In this document: in pieces, positions 16,809 through 25,785 of the stretch | Numbering within the stretch: the first letter of the stretch is position 1 | Layout of the letters: every line of letters begins with the position of its first letter | Source of the DNA: an uncultured Chloroflexales bacterium | Lineage (GTDB): Bacteria; Chloroflexota; Chloroflexia; Chloroflexales; Chloroflexaceae | Length of the DNA stretch: 64,000 nucleotides | Assembly (NCBI GenBank): GCA_937902315.1 | Contig: CALGUG010000014.1 | Coordinates: 75,183-139,182, forward strand | Direction: 5' to 3' | Notes under the pieces: model-generated | The model's database searches: none | Seen by the model: the letters and a program-made list of their open reading frames with translations, nothing else | Told to the model about the DNA's origin: nothing | Program-made: the position numbers and the translations under genes

Positions 16809-17714
16809 ATGCGTCAATATACGGCTGACAATCTGGTGGCACACCCCGGGAATTCGAGCGATCCCCAAGTGGTGGTCGAAGTAACGCCCGAATTGGCTGG
16901 TTGGGAATATATTCGTTTTCAGGTTCGTCGTTTGGCAAGTGGCGAAAGCTGGCGTTTTGAAACCGGTGACTTTGAGCTGGCGATTGTGCCGCTGGGCGGG
17001 GTTGTGAGCGTCGAATCGAACCGAGGAAGCTGGCCCCAAGTCGGCGGCCGCCCCAATGTGTTCGCTGGTTTGCCGCATGCCCTCTATCTGCCGCGCCATA
17101 GCACCTTGACGGTCAGCGCCGCTCAGCCGGCCGAGTTCGCAGTGGCTTGGGTGCCGAGCGACGAAGATCACCCCGCGCGCTTGGTGACCCCCGACGACAT
17201 CGCGACCGAGTTTCGCGGTGGCGACCATGCCAGCCGCCAGATCAACAGTATTCTGCCCCCTGGCTTCGACTGTCACCGTTTGGTGATTGTAGAGGTTTAT
17301 ACTCCGGCAGGAAACTGGTCGAGCTATCCCCCTCATAAGCACGATATTCATAAGACCGACGCTCAAGGCAATCTGCTTGAAGCCGACCTTGAGGAGATCT
17401 ACTACTATAAGATCGATCGCCCCGAAGGTTTCGCACTCCAGCGCATCTATACCATGCCCGAGTCGCCCTTGGCTCAGGCGGGCAAGCCCTTCGATGCAGC
17501 TTTGGTGGTGCGTAACGATGATGCCGTAATGGTGCCAGAAGGTCATCACCCCGTTTCGAGCCCGCCCGGATACAACACCTACTATTTGAATGTATTGGCC
17601 GGAAGCGCTCAATCGCTTGCCAATGTTGAAGATCCGGCTCACGCTTGGGTCAAAGAGACCTATCAAGGGCTTGATCCGCGAATTCCAATCTACCCCATCA
17701 ATCGAAGGATCTAA
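16809..17714 (+). CDS. iolB: 5-deoxy-glucuronate isomerase
   Basis: 301 residues of the IolB family, a bicupin that converts 5-deoxy-D-glucuronate to 2-deoxy-5-keto-gluconate in inositol breakdown. Visible landmarks are GNWSSYPPHKHDIHKTD near residue 165 (cupin histidines that bind metal), LEEIYYYKIDRPEGFALQRIY, and VPEGHHPVSSPPGYNTYYLN near residue 235. The ATG at 16809 is preferred over a TTG two codons earlier because GAGGTGA ends six bases before it. First gene of the operon under the palindromic operator. Confidence 0.93.
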   Translation: MRQYTADNLVAHPGNSSDPQVVVEVTPELAGWEYIRFQVRRLASGESWRFETGDFELAIVPLGGVVSVESNRGSWPQVGGRPNVFAGLPHALYLPRHSTLTVSAAQPAEFAVAWVPSDEDHPARLVTPDDIATEFRGGDHASRQINSILPPGFDCHRLVIVEVYTPAGNWSSYPPHKHDIHKTDAQGNLLEADLEEIYYYKIDRPEGFALQRIYTMPESPLAQAGKPFDAALVVRNDDAVMVPEGHHPVSSPPGYNTYYLNVLAGSAQSLANVEDPAHAWVKETYQGLDPRIPIYPINRRI

Positions 17715-17836
17715 TCGGCGCAATGCTGCGCACGCATGTGATGAAGCGGCGAGTAGGAGATCGACATAGCTCGGTTCGCATCGCTTAGCCGCTTCAGCGA
17801 TAAAAGTTTGACATAACGGAGCGAGGAGGCTTTCTC

Positions 17837-18916
17837 ATGACGAACGCAAACGGGCCATTGCATGAAATGACATTGAACACGATTACCAGCTATTGGACGG
17901 ACTCGTGTTCGGTCGAAGAGCTCACCTATTCGATTCCGCGCGGCACCACTGGGGCGACCAGCAACCCGGCGATTGTTTTGAATGTGCTGCAGAAGGAGAT
18001 GCACCTGTGGGAGGATCGTATTCAGCAGGTGATTCGCGATAACCCGACCTGGAGCGAGACCCAGGTGAGCTGGCAGGTGTACAAAGAGTTGGCGGTGCGC
18101 GGTTCGCAACTGTTACTGCCACTGTTTGAAGAGAGCGGCCATACCAAAGGGCGGCTTTCGATTCAGACCGACCCGGCGCTCTATCGCAACCGCGATGCCT
18201 TGCTCGAGCAGACGGTGGCCTTCTCGCAGTTGGCGCCGAATATGCAGGTGAAAATGCCCGCTACTAGCGCTGGTATCGCGATGATCGAAGAGGCAACCTA
18301 CCGTGGCGTGAACCTGAATGTGACGGTTAGCTTCTCGGTGCCGCAGGTGCTGGCTGCTGCCGAGGCCATCGAGCGCGGTCTGAAGCGCCGCGAGTCCGAA
18401 GGTCTCGATGTCTCGACTATGCGCCCAGTCGCGACCATGATGGTGGGCCGCAACGATGACTGGATGAAGGTGCTCGTTAAGCGCGACAAGATCGATATTA
18501 ACCCCGAGTATCTGGAGTGGTGTGGTGTAGCTTGTTTTAAACACGCATACCAGATCTATCAAGAGCGCGGTTATCGCACTCGCTTGCTGGCGGCGGCCTA
18601 TCGCAACTTCTATCACTGGACGGAGTTTGTGGGCGGCGATGTGATTCTGACGATTCCGTGGGAATGGCAGAAGAAGTACAACGAGTCGGATGTGAAGCCA
18701 GAGCCGCGCATGCACATTCCGGTCGACCCAGAGATCGTCGAGACCTTGCTTGAGCGTATTCCCGACTATCGACGCGCTTACAACGCCGATGGTATGACGG
18801 TGGAAGAGTTCGATACCTTTGGCGCAACGGTGCGCACCTTGCGCTCGTTCCACGAGGCTTGGCATCAGTTTGTGGGCGTGATCCGCGATAAGATGTTGCC
18901 GAATCCTGATCTGTAA
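17837..18916 (+). CDS. Transaldolase-family protein in the inositol operon
   Basis: 359 residues with transaldolase-like segments: TSNPAIVLNVL near residue 41, the presumed Schiff-base lysine in MQVKMPATSAGI near residue 138, and GVNLNVTVSFSVPQVLAAAEA. It is longer than small transaldolases and resembles the TalB/Gnd-type barrels. It lies between iolB and iolD, where classical operons hold a kinase and aldolase; neither iolC nor iolJ is in the window. It may cleave the deoxy-keto intermediate, but that is inference. GAGGAGG lies 8 bases before the ATG. Confidence 0.8.
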   Translation: MTNANGPLHEMTLNTITSYWTDSCSVEELTYSIPRGTTGATSNPAIVLNVLQKEMHLWEDRIQQVIRDNPTWSETQVSWQVYKELAVRGSQLLLPLFEESGHTKGRLSIQTDPALYRNRDALLEQTVAFSQLAPNMQVKMPATSAGIAMIEEATYRGVNLNVTVSFSVPQVLAAAEAIERGLKRRESEGLDVSTMRPVATMMVGRNDDWMKVLVKRDKIDINPEYLEWCGVACFKHAYQIYQERGYRTRLLAAAYRNFYHWTEFVGGDVILTIPWEWQKKYNESDVKPEPRMHIPVDPEIVETLLERIPDYRRAYNADGMTVEEFDTFGATVRTLRSFHEAWHQFVGVIRDKMLPNPDL

Positions 18917-18936
18917 GTGTAAAGGGAAAGGGTGCT

Positions 18937-20817
18937 ATGAGCGATAAGACCGTGCGCCTGACAATGGCGCAGGCGCTGGTTGCCTTCCTGCGCGAGCAGT
19001 ATGTCGAGCGGGATGGAATTGAACAGCCGTTTTTTGCTGGCTGTTTCGGCATTTTTGGGCATGGAAACGTTGCGGGTATCGGTCAAGCGCTGCAGCAGTA
19101 TCCCGACTTCCGCTACTATCAGACTCGCAACGAGCAGGCGATGGTGCATACTGCGATCGCCTACGCAAAGGTGAAAAACCGTTTACAGACCTTTGCGTGT
19201 ACAACTTCGATCGGGCCGGGCGCAACCAATATGATCACAGGCGCTGCGACCGCGACGATCAACCGTCTTCCGGTGCTGCTGTTGCCGGGCGACATCTTCG
19301 CGCGCCGCAATGTGGCTCCGGTATTGCAACAGCTTGAATCGGAACTGTCGCAAGATATATCGGTCAACGACTGTTTCAAGCCGGTCAGCCGCTATTGGGA
19401 CCGCATTAACCGCCCCGACCAGCTGATCACCTCGCTGCCCGAGGCGATGCGGGTCTTGACTAGCCCTTCCGAGACGGGCGCAGTTACCTTGGCGCTGCCG
19501 CAAGATGTGCAGACCGAGGCCTACGATTATCCAGTCGAGCTCTTCCGCAAGCGGGTTTGGCGTGTACCGCGCAACCGCGCTGACCGTGCTGCGCTTGAAC
19601 TGGCCGCAAGCTGGATCCGCGAGAGCAAGCGCCCTATGATCGTGGCGGGCGGCGGTACGATCTATGCCGAGGCGACCGAGGTGCTGCGCGAGTTCGTCGA
19701 GCAGACGGGCATTCCGGTCGGCGAAACGATGGCGGGCAAAGGCAGTATGCGCTACGATCACCCCTTGGCGCTTGGTGCAGTCGGCGCAACAGGTACTTTG
19801 GCGGCCAACCGCATCGCTCGCGACGCCGACTTGGTGATCGGCATCGGCACGCGCTACAGCGACTTTACAACCGCTTCGAAGACCGCTTTCCAAAACCCCG
19901 ATGTGCGCTTTATCAACCTGAATGTGGTCGCCTTCGATGCGGCCAAGCACGGCGCTTTGGGCTTGGTGGGCGATGCCCGCGAAAGCTTGAAGGAGCTGAG
20001 CGCGCTTTTGGAGGGCTATCATGTGCCCGCCGAGTATCGCAGTATGGCCGAGCGCTTGGTGCGCGAATGGGATGCTGAGGTCCAGCGGATCTATGATATC
20101 CGGCTTGAGCCGCTGCCTAGCCAGGGCGAGTTGATCGGTGCGGTCAACGAGTTGAGCGATCCCAACGCGATTATGGTTTGTGCAGCCGGTAGCTTGCCGG
20201 GCGACCTGCACAAGGTCTGGCGCGCACGCAACCCCAAGAACTACCATCTCGAATACGGCAATAGTTGTATGGGCTATGAGATCGCGGGCGGTTTGGGCGC
20301 GAAGATGGCCGCTCCTGAGCGCGATGTGTATGTGATGGTGGGCGATGGCTCGTATCTGATGCTTTCGCAAGAGATCGTCACTTCGATTCAGGAGGACCGC
20401 AAGCTAATCATCACGCTGTTCGATAACAGCGGTTTCAAGAGCATCGGTTCGCTGAGCCGCTCGCTGGGTCAGCAAGGTTTCGGTACACGCTATGCCTATC
20501 CGCAGGACAATGTGTTGCCCGACGATAACGCCGAAGAGATCGGCGAGTTGCCGGTCGATCTGGCGACCAACGCCGAGAGCTTGGGCGCGATTGTGCTGCG
20601 CTGCAAAACCTACAAGGATTTTGTTGAGGCCCTGCAGAAGGCCAAGCAGACCGAGCGCACGACTCTGATTTATATTCGCAACGAACGTATGCAGGGCATC
20701 GACGGCTATGAAGGCTGGTGGGATGTTCCGGTCGCTGAAGTCAGCACTTCGCCAGATGTGCAGGCTAAACGAGCTGAGTGGGAAGTTATGCGCAGCAAAG
20801 AGCGCTATTTCCTCTAA
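18937..20817 (+). CDS. iolD: 3D-(3,5/4)-trihydroxycyclohexane-1,2-dione hydrolase
   Basis: 626 residues, a thiamine-diphosphate enzyme of the acetolactate-synthase fold that opens the cyclohexane ring. RNEQAMVHTAIAYAK near residue 65 carries the catalytic glutamate; CTTSIGPGATNM, and the ThDP motif from VMVGDGSYLMLSQEI to LFDNSGFKS near residue 470-500, are visible. It starts 21 bases after the transaldolase-like gene. Its stop codon's last base is the first base of a family B repeat, which separates it from iolA. Confidence 0.94.
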   Translation: MSDKTVRLTMAQALVAFLREQYVERDGIEQPFFAGCFGIFGHGNVAGIGQALQQYPDFRYYQTRNEQAMVHTAIAYAKVKNRLQTFACTTSIGPGATNMITGAATATINRLPVLLLPGDIFARRNVAPVLQQLESELSQDISVNDCFKPVSRYWDRINRPDQLITSLPEAMRVLTSPSETGAVTLALPQDVQTEAYDYPVELFRKRVWRVPRNRADRAALELAASWIRESKRPMIVAGGGTIYAEATEVLREFVEQTGIPVGETMAGKGSMRYDHPLALGAVGATGTLAANRIARDADLVIGIGTRYSDFTTASKTAFQNPDVRFINLNVVAFDAAKHGALGLVGDARESLKELSALLEGYHVPAEYRSMAERLVREWDAEVQRIYDIRLEPLPSQGELIGAVNELSDPNAIMVCAAGSLPGDLHKVWRARNPKNYHLEYGNSCMGYEIAGGLGAKMAAPERDVYVMVGDGSYLMLSQEIVTSIQEDRKLIITLFDNSGFKSIGSLSRSLGQQGFGTRYAYPQDNVLPDDNAEEIGELPVDLATNAESLGAIVLRCKTYKDFVEALQKAKQTERTTLIYIRNERMQGIDGYEGWWDVPVAEVSTSPDVQAKRAEWEVMRSKERYFL

Positions 20818-20980
20818 TACGCGATCTGTTGCGTTTCGTTTTGGGGCGGTATCGGAACACAGCTAGAAGCCCGTTGCGGCGGGTAGACTGTTTGTAGCCG
20901 TAGGCGGACGCGGGTAGTACCTTCTTTGGGGCTAGGGACCGCGCCGCCAACGCTCTAAAGGAAACAGGCGGCTTGCTAGA
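20817..20980 (+). repeat. Family B element inside the inositol operon
   Basis: Left end ATACGCGATCTG (20817-20828) starts on the last base of the iolD stop codon. The core is at 20895-20912 and the right end CGGCTTGCTAGA at 20969-20980. 164 bp, so nearly full length, filling most of the 213-bp gap before iolA. Confidence 0.82.
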
Positions 20981-21030
20981 AGTAGCTTTCGAGATTTTGG
21001 GCAAAGCTTACGCAATAAGGAGCCTATCAC

Positions 21031-22509
21031 ATGATTCAGGACGGCCAGATCCTTAACTTTATTGGCGGCGAATGGAAGAAGTCTTCCACAACCGAATTCC
21101 GCGATGTGATCAACCCCGCGACCGGTGAGAGCATGGTGCGTGTGCCACTATCGAGCGCTGCAGAGGTTGATGCTGCGGTACAGGCAGCTCAGGCTGCGTT
21201 CGATGGCTGGCGACGCACTCCGGTTACACAGCGTATTCAGTATCTATTTAAGCTGAAGGATCTGCTCGAGACCCATCTCGACGAGATCGCTGAGCTGATT
21301 ACCAACGAGTGTGGCAAGACCTTTGCCGAGGCCCAGGCCGAGATGCGACGCGGTATCGAGAACGTTGAGGTGGCTTGTGGTACGCCGATTTTGATGCAGG
21401 GCTACAACAACGAAGATATCGCAAGCGGTATCGACGAGATTATGTATCGCCAGCCGCTGGGCGTTGTGGCCGCCATCACTCCCTTCAACTTCCCAGGCAT
21501 GATTCCGTTCTGGTTTATGCCCTATGCGATCGCGACCGGCAACTGTTTTGTGCTCAAGCCCTCGGAGAAGGTGCCGATGACGATGAGCCGCGTCTTCGAT
21601 CTGATCGAGCAGATCGGGCTGCCCAAGGGTGTGGTCTCTGTGGTGAACGGTGGCAAAGAGACCGTCGATGCTATCCTCGATCATCCCTTAGTGCGAGCTG
21701 TTTCGTTCGTTGGCTCGACTCCGGTGGCGCGCTATGTCTACAGCCGCGCAACCGCCAATGGCAAGCGCGCTCAGTGCCAAGGTGGCGCCAAGAACCCCGT
21801 GATCGTGTTGCCCGACGCCGATATGGATGCTGCGACCCGCATCATCGCCGACTCGGCCTTCGGCTGCGCTGGTCAGCGCTGTCTGGCTTCGTCGATCGCG
21901 ATCACCGTCGGCGAGGCACGCAATACCTTCGTTGAGCAGATCGCCGATGCCGCTGCGAGCCGCAAGGTTGGCTACGGTATGGATCTGAGCAACGAGATGG
22001 GCCCGGTTATCAGCACCGAGAGCAAGACGCGCATTGAGCGTTTGATCGGTGTGGGTGCCGATGAGGGCGCTCAGGTGCTGGTCGATGGGCGCAATCCTGT
22101 TATCGCTGGTTACGAGAAGGGTTCGTTTGTGCGCCCGACCATTTTGAATGGTGTCGATCCGCGCAGCGAGATCGCGCGCACCGAGATCTTTGGCCCGGTG
22201 CTGAGCCTGATGCACGTCAACGATATCGATGAGGCGATCGCCTTGGTGAACAGCGGCACTTACGGCAACCAAGCCTGTCTCTTCACCAGCAGCGGCGCCG
22301 CTGCGCGCAAGTTCCGCTACGAGGCCCGGGCTGGCAATATCGGCATCAATATCGGTGTAGCTGCCCCGATCGCCTTCTTCCCCTTCTCGGGCTGGAAGGA
22401 GAGCTTCTTCGGTGACCTGCACGCTCAGGGCCGCCACGGTATCGAGTTCTACACCGAGACTAAGGTGGTTGTCGAGCGCTGGCCGAAAGAGTGGTCGCGC
22501 AAGTTCTAA
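21031..22509 (+). CDS. iolA: Methylmalonate-semialdehyde dehydrogenase (acylating)
   Basis: 492 residues of the CoA-acylating ALDH subfamily (MmsA/IolA), which turns malonate semialdehyde to acetyl-CoA at the end of the inositol pathway. The N-terminus reads FIGGEWKKSS; TPFNFPGMIPFWFMPYAIA, the catalytic cysteine in GCAGQRCLAS near residue 285, and FFPFSGWKESFFGDLHAQG near the C-terminus are diagnostic of the acylating type. AAGGAG lies 8 bases before the ATG. Confidence 0.93.
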   Translation: MIQDGQILNFIGGEWKKSSTTEFRDVINPATGESMVRVPLSSAAEVDAAVQAAQAAFDGWRRTPVTQRIQYLFKLKDLLETHLDEIAELITNECGKTFAEAQAEMRRGIENVEVACGTPILMQGYNNEDIASGIDEIMYRQPLGVVAAITPFNFPGMIPFWFMPYAIATGNCFVLKPSEKVPMTMSRVFDLIEQIGLPKGVVSVVNGGKETVDAILDHPLVRAVSFVGSTPVARYVYSRATANGKRAQCQGGAKNPVIVLPDADMDAATRIIADSAFGCAGQRCLASSIAITVGEARNTFVEQIADAAASRKVGYGMDLSNEMGPVISTESKTRIERLIGVGADEGAQVLVDGRNPVIAGYEKGSFVRPTILNGVDPRSEIARTEIFGPVLSLMHVNDIDEAIALVNSGTYGNQACLFTSSGAAARKFRYEARAGNIGINIGVAAPIAFFPFSGWKESFFGDLHAQGRHGIEFYTETKVVVERWPKEWSRKF

Positions 22510-22519
22510 AGCCTTGCGA

Positions 22520-22552
22520 GCAGTTGGCAGCTTAGGCTGCCAACTGCTTCCT
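22520..22552 (+). terminator. Hairpin between iolA and iolE
   Basis: 12-bp perfect stem (GCAGTTGGCAGC with 22536-22547), 4-base loop, then TTCCTTC. Located mid-operon, it could act as a partial terminator or as an mRNA stabiliser for the upstream genes. Confidence 0.7.
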
Positions 22553-22572
22553 TCAAACGAAAGAGGGTGTCT

Positions 22573-23505
22573 ATGGGCAATTCGATTTTGGTAGGAAACG
22601 CACCCTGTTCTTGGGGCTCACTTGAATTTGAAGGCTTGGCTGGCGAAGCGATCGGCTATGCGCAGATGCTCGATGAACTGGTGGCGAGCGGCTACACGGG
22701 CACGGAATTGGGCGACTGGGGCTTTATGCCAACCGACACCGAGCAGTTGCATGCGGTCTTGGCAGAGCGCAAACTGACAATGACAGGCGCTTTTGTGCCG
22801 GTTGCTTTGCGCGATCCCGATGCCCACGATGAAGGTCTGGAGCGGGTCTTGACCGTCGCCCGTCAACTAGCAGCCGTGGCCTCTTCCGAATATCCGCCCT
22901 TCCTTGTGTTGGCCGATGAGAACGGTAGTGACCCAGTGCGCACCAAACAGGCTGGACGAATCGGCCCGGAGCTGGGCTTGAAGCCCGAAGAGTGGCGTGT
23001 CTTCGCCGATGGCGCGAACCGCATCGCACAGGCTGTGCGCGAGCAAACTGGACTGCGCACCGTCTTCCATCATCACTGCGCTGGCTATGTTGAGACGCCT
23101 GCCGAGATCGATACTCTGCTGAGCATGACCGATCCCGAAACGCTCGGTTTGGTTTTCGATACAGGCCACTTCCTGTATGGCAGCGGTCAAAATGATCCCG
23201 CAGTTGTGCTTGAAGCCTTGGATCGCCACGCCGACCGCATCTGGTACGTGCACTTCAAAGATTGCCATCCTCAGATCGCTGAGCAAGCTCGCCGCGAAGA
23301 GTGGGATTACTTTACAGCCGTGGGGCATGGCGTATTTTGCGAGCTTGGCAAGGGCTGTGTGGATTTTGCGGCCGTAACGAATTGGCTGCGCGAACATAAC
23401 TATCGTGGTTTTATTACGGTTGAACAAGATGTGTTGCCCGGTATGGGTGCGCCGCGTTTGAGCGCCGAACGTAACCGAGCCTTTTTGCGTACACTTGGAT
23501 TATGA
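22573..23505 (+). CDS. iolE: Inosose dehydratase-type TIM-barrel protein
   Basis: 310 residues of the IolE/xylose-isomerase-like barrel family. The opening NAPCSWGSLEFEG, FHHHCAGYVETPAEIDTLL near residue 160, and metal-ligand segments FDTGHFLYGSG, VHFKDCHP and FITVEQDVLPG match inosose dehydratase, which removes water from 2-keto-myo-inositol. The ATG at 22573 has AGAGGG upstream; an in-frame GTG at 22567 is possible. Confidence 0.88.
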   Translation: MGNSILVGNAPCSWGSLEFEGLAGEAIGYAQMLDELVASGYTGTELGDWGFMPTDTEQLHAVLAERKLTMTGAFVPVALRDPDAHDEGLERVLTVARQLAAVASSEYPPFLVLADENGSDPVRTKQAGRIGPELGLKPEEWRVFADGANRIAQAVREQTGLRTVFHHHCAGYVETPAEIDTLLSMTDPETLGLVFDTGHFLYGSGQNDPAVVLEALDRHADRIWYVHFKDCHPQIAEQARREEWDYFTAVGHGVFCELGKGCVDFAAVTNWLREHNYRGFITVEQDVLPGMGAPRLSAERNRAFLRTLGL

Positions 23506-23561
23506 TCTTTGCCGCGCTCTCTTCAGCTCGGCAGTAGACACTAGCAAAAGAGATAGAAGGT

Positions 23562-24578
23562 ATGGATCGTCTCAAGATCGGCCTGATCGGAGCAGGCCGT
23601 ATCGGGCGTGTACACGCTTCGAACTTAGCGAATCGTATCCCCGCAGCGGAAGTGGTAGCGGTCGCCGATGTATCGCTTGAAGCGGCACAGCAGTGCGCCC
23701 AGATCAACCGCATTCCGACTGCAACCAGCGACTATCGCGAGATTCTCGCAGATCCCTCGATCAAGGCAGTGCTGATCTGTTCGGCCACCAATACTCACGC
23801 GACTCTGATCGAAGAGGCCGCCAAAGCAGGCAAACAGATCTTTTGTGAAAAACCGATCGCGCTCTCGCTTGAGGCGATCGACAAGGCTTTGGCGGCAGTC
23901 AAAGAGGCGGGCGTGAAGCTGCAGATCGGCTTCAATCGTCGCTTCGACGCCAACTATCGCCGCGTGCGCCAAGCGATTGTGAGCGGCGAGATCGGCGATC
24001 CTCATATCGTGCATATCATTAGCCGCGATCCGGCTCCTCCTCCGGCCGAATATGTCAAAGTTTCGGGCGGCATCTTCCTCGATATGACCATCCACGACTT
24101 CGACATGGCGCGCTTTTTGGTCGGCAGCGAAGTTGAAGAGGTCTACACGGTGGGCGGCGTGAAGATCGACCCTGCGATCGGCGAGGCTGGCGATATCGAT
24201 ACCGCCTTTATTGTGTTGCGCTTTGTCAACGGGGTAACCGCTACCATCGACAACAGCCGCAAAGCGGTCTATGGCTACGATCAGCGCGTTGAGGTCTTTG
24301 GCAGCGCTGGCGCTATTCAGACTGAAAATAACTATCCCAACAGCGCCATCATCAGTGACGCAACTAGCATTCGTCGTGATCTGCCGCTCAACTTCTTTAT
24401 GGATCGCTATACCGAGAGCTTTGTGAGTGAGATGCAAGCTTTTGTCGACGCCGTGTTGAACGATGCTCCAACACCTGTTACAGGCTTCGACGGTCGCGCT
24501 CCGGTTGTGATCGGCTTGGCGGCGCGCCGTTCGTACGAAGAGAACCGCCCGGTGCGAATCAGCGAGATCAGTGCTTAG
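23562..24578 (+). CDS. iolG: Myo-inositol 2-dehydrogenase
   Basis: 338 residues, Gfo/Idh/MocA family. GLIGAGRIGRVHASNL (7-22) binds NAD, CEKPIA gives the conserved lysine (K97), and GGIFLDMTIHDFDMARFLVG near residue 168 supplies the catalytic Asp/His typical of inositol dehydrogenase. It performs the first step of the pathway. It starts 56 bases after iolE with AGAAGG upstream and is followed by a terminator. Confidence 0.92.
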   Translation: MDRLKIGLIGAGRIGRVHASNLANRIPAAEVVAVADVSLEAAQQCAQINRIPTATSDYREILADPSIKAVLICSATNTHATLIEEAAKAGKQIFCEKPIALSLEAIDKALAAVKEAGVKLQIGFNRRFDANYRRVRQAIVSGEIGDPHIVHIISRDPAPPPAEYVKVSGGIFLDMTIHDFDMARFLVGSEVEEVYTVGGVKIDPAIGEAGDIDTAFIVLRFVNGVTATIDNSRKAVYGYDQRVEVFGSAGAIQTENNYPNSAIISDATSIRRDLPLNFFMDRYTESFVSEMQAFVDAVLNDAPTPVTGFDGRAPVVIGLAARRSYEENRPVRISEISA

Positions 24579-24719
24579 GCCTTCTTAACAAGAGCGATCC
24601 GAAGTTTGGATATTTTGCTGTTGCAATTTTGAGCGAAGTTCGTGCATACTAACATATGCACGTTTCACGGAATACAGAGCGATCTCTCCCCGGAATTTAG
24701 AGATCGTCGAGTGCCTGGT

Positions 24720-24766
24720 GCCCGTCCTTATGGCTTCCAGAGCGATAAGGACGGGCCATGTATTCA
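24720..24766 (+). terminator. Terminator after iolG
   Basis: 12-bp perfect stem (GCCCGTCCTTAT with 24745-24756), 13-base loop, then CATGTATTCATTTT. Likely ends the iol operon transcript and partly insulates the next gene. Confidence 0.75.
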
Positions 24767-24788
24767 TTTTGTTGCAGAGACGCACTTT

Positions 24789-25559
24789 ATGACGGCGATT
24801 ACTCAATCTGTCTCGTGGTGGTGTTTTACTCCACGGCTTATGGCTCCCGAAGCCTTTTTGACCGCTGCGGCTGAGGCTGGCTTCAAAGCGATTGAACTTG
24901 TGCCACCCGAATATGTCCAGCTTGTGTGTGATTTCGGTCTGAAGATCTCGTCGATGGGCGGCCACAATGGCATTGCTAATGGTCTTAATCGCGTTGATCA
25001 GCACGACCGAATCGAACAAGAGATCCGCGCTAAGCTGGAGTTAGCTCAGCGCTGGAGCGTGCCCAACTTGATCTGCTTCTCGGGCGAGCGTAAAGGCCTC
25101 AATGACGTAGAGGGTGCTAAAGTGACGGCCGAGGGTTTTGCACGCTTGGCACCTTTGGCGGAAGCTGCGGGTGTTACGCTTGTGCTCGAGCTGCTCAATA
25201 GCAAAGTCGATCACCCCGATTACCAAGCCGACCACACGGCTTGGGGCGTTGAGGTATGTAAGCAGGTCAACTCGCCAGCCGTTAAGTTGCTCTACGATAT
25301 CTACCATATGCAGATTATGGAGGGCGATCTTATTCGCACCATTCGTGAGGCTCATGCTTGGATCGGCCACTACCATACGGCGGGCAACCCCGGACGCAAT
25401 GACCTCGATGAGGAACAAGAAATCTACTACCCAAGTGTGTTGCGGGCTATTCGCGACACAGGCTATACTGGCTACCTGGCGCATGAATTTTTGCCCAAGG
25501 GCGATCCGATTCAGGCCCTCAAAAATGTGTTTCAGCTCTGCGAACCTTATCTTCGCTAA
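24789..25559 (+). CDS. Hydroxypyruvate isomerase-like TIM-barrel protein
   Basis: 256 residues, the usual length of hydroxypyruvate isomerase. The catalytic glutamates sit in LVLELLNSKVDHPDY and YLAHEFLPKGDP, and LLYDIYHMQIMEGDL is the family signature. It may interconvert hydroxypyruvate and tartronate semialdehyde or isomerise another keto-sugar. The ATG at 24789 is chosen because the family's N-terminus begins there; 49 upstream in-frame residues cross the terminator hairpin and are not protein-like. Confidence 0.85.
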   Translation: MTAITQSVSWWCFTPRLMAPEAFLTAAAEAGFKAIELVPPEYVQLVCDFGLKISSMGGHNGIANGLNRVDQHDRIEQEIRAKLELAQRWSVPNLICFSGERKGLNDVEGAKVTAEGFARLAPLAEAAGVTLVLELLNSKVDHPDYQADHTAWGVEVCKQVNSPAVKLLYDIYHMQIMEGDLIRTIREAHAWIGHYHTAGNPGRNDLDEEQEIYYPSVLRAIRDTGYTGYLAHEFLPKGDPIQALKNVFQLCEPYLR

Positions 25560-25699
25560 GATCCTGAGCGCATTAGAATCCCAATCCAAGCAGTTGTGCT
25601 ATGAGCGTTCCTCCCTCTTTCCAACGGCACAGTGAGGTGTTTTGGGTCGATGATGACGTCAAACAAGCTTATCATTCTGCTTTGTTGCGCATCATAGAG

Positions 25700-25729
25700 T
25701 AAGAGCGTTGCGCGGATCGAACGCTCTTA
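25700..25729 (+). terminator. Hairpin after the isomerase gene
   Basis: 10-bp perfect stem TAAGAGCGTT/AACGCTCTTA with 10-base loop, followed by ATTTGG. Confidence 0.6.
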
Positions 25730-25785
25730 ATTTGGTGATTAACAGCTAGCATATACTTGTTTTCGTACAAATATACGAGGGAACT

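Noticed and set aside
19183..20370. 395-codon antisense open frame within iolD
   Set aside because: Mirror of codon bias in iolD; the sense product has all ThDP-enzyme motifs.
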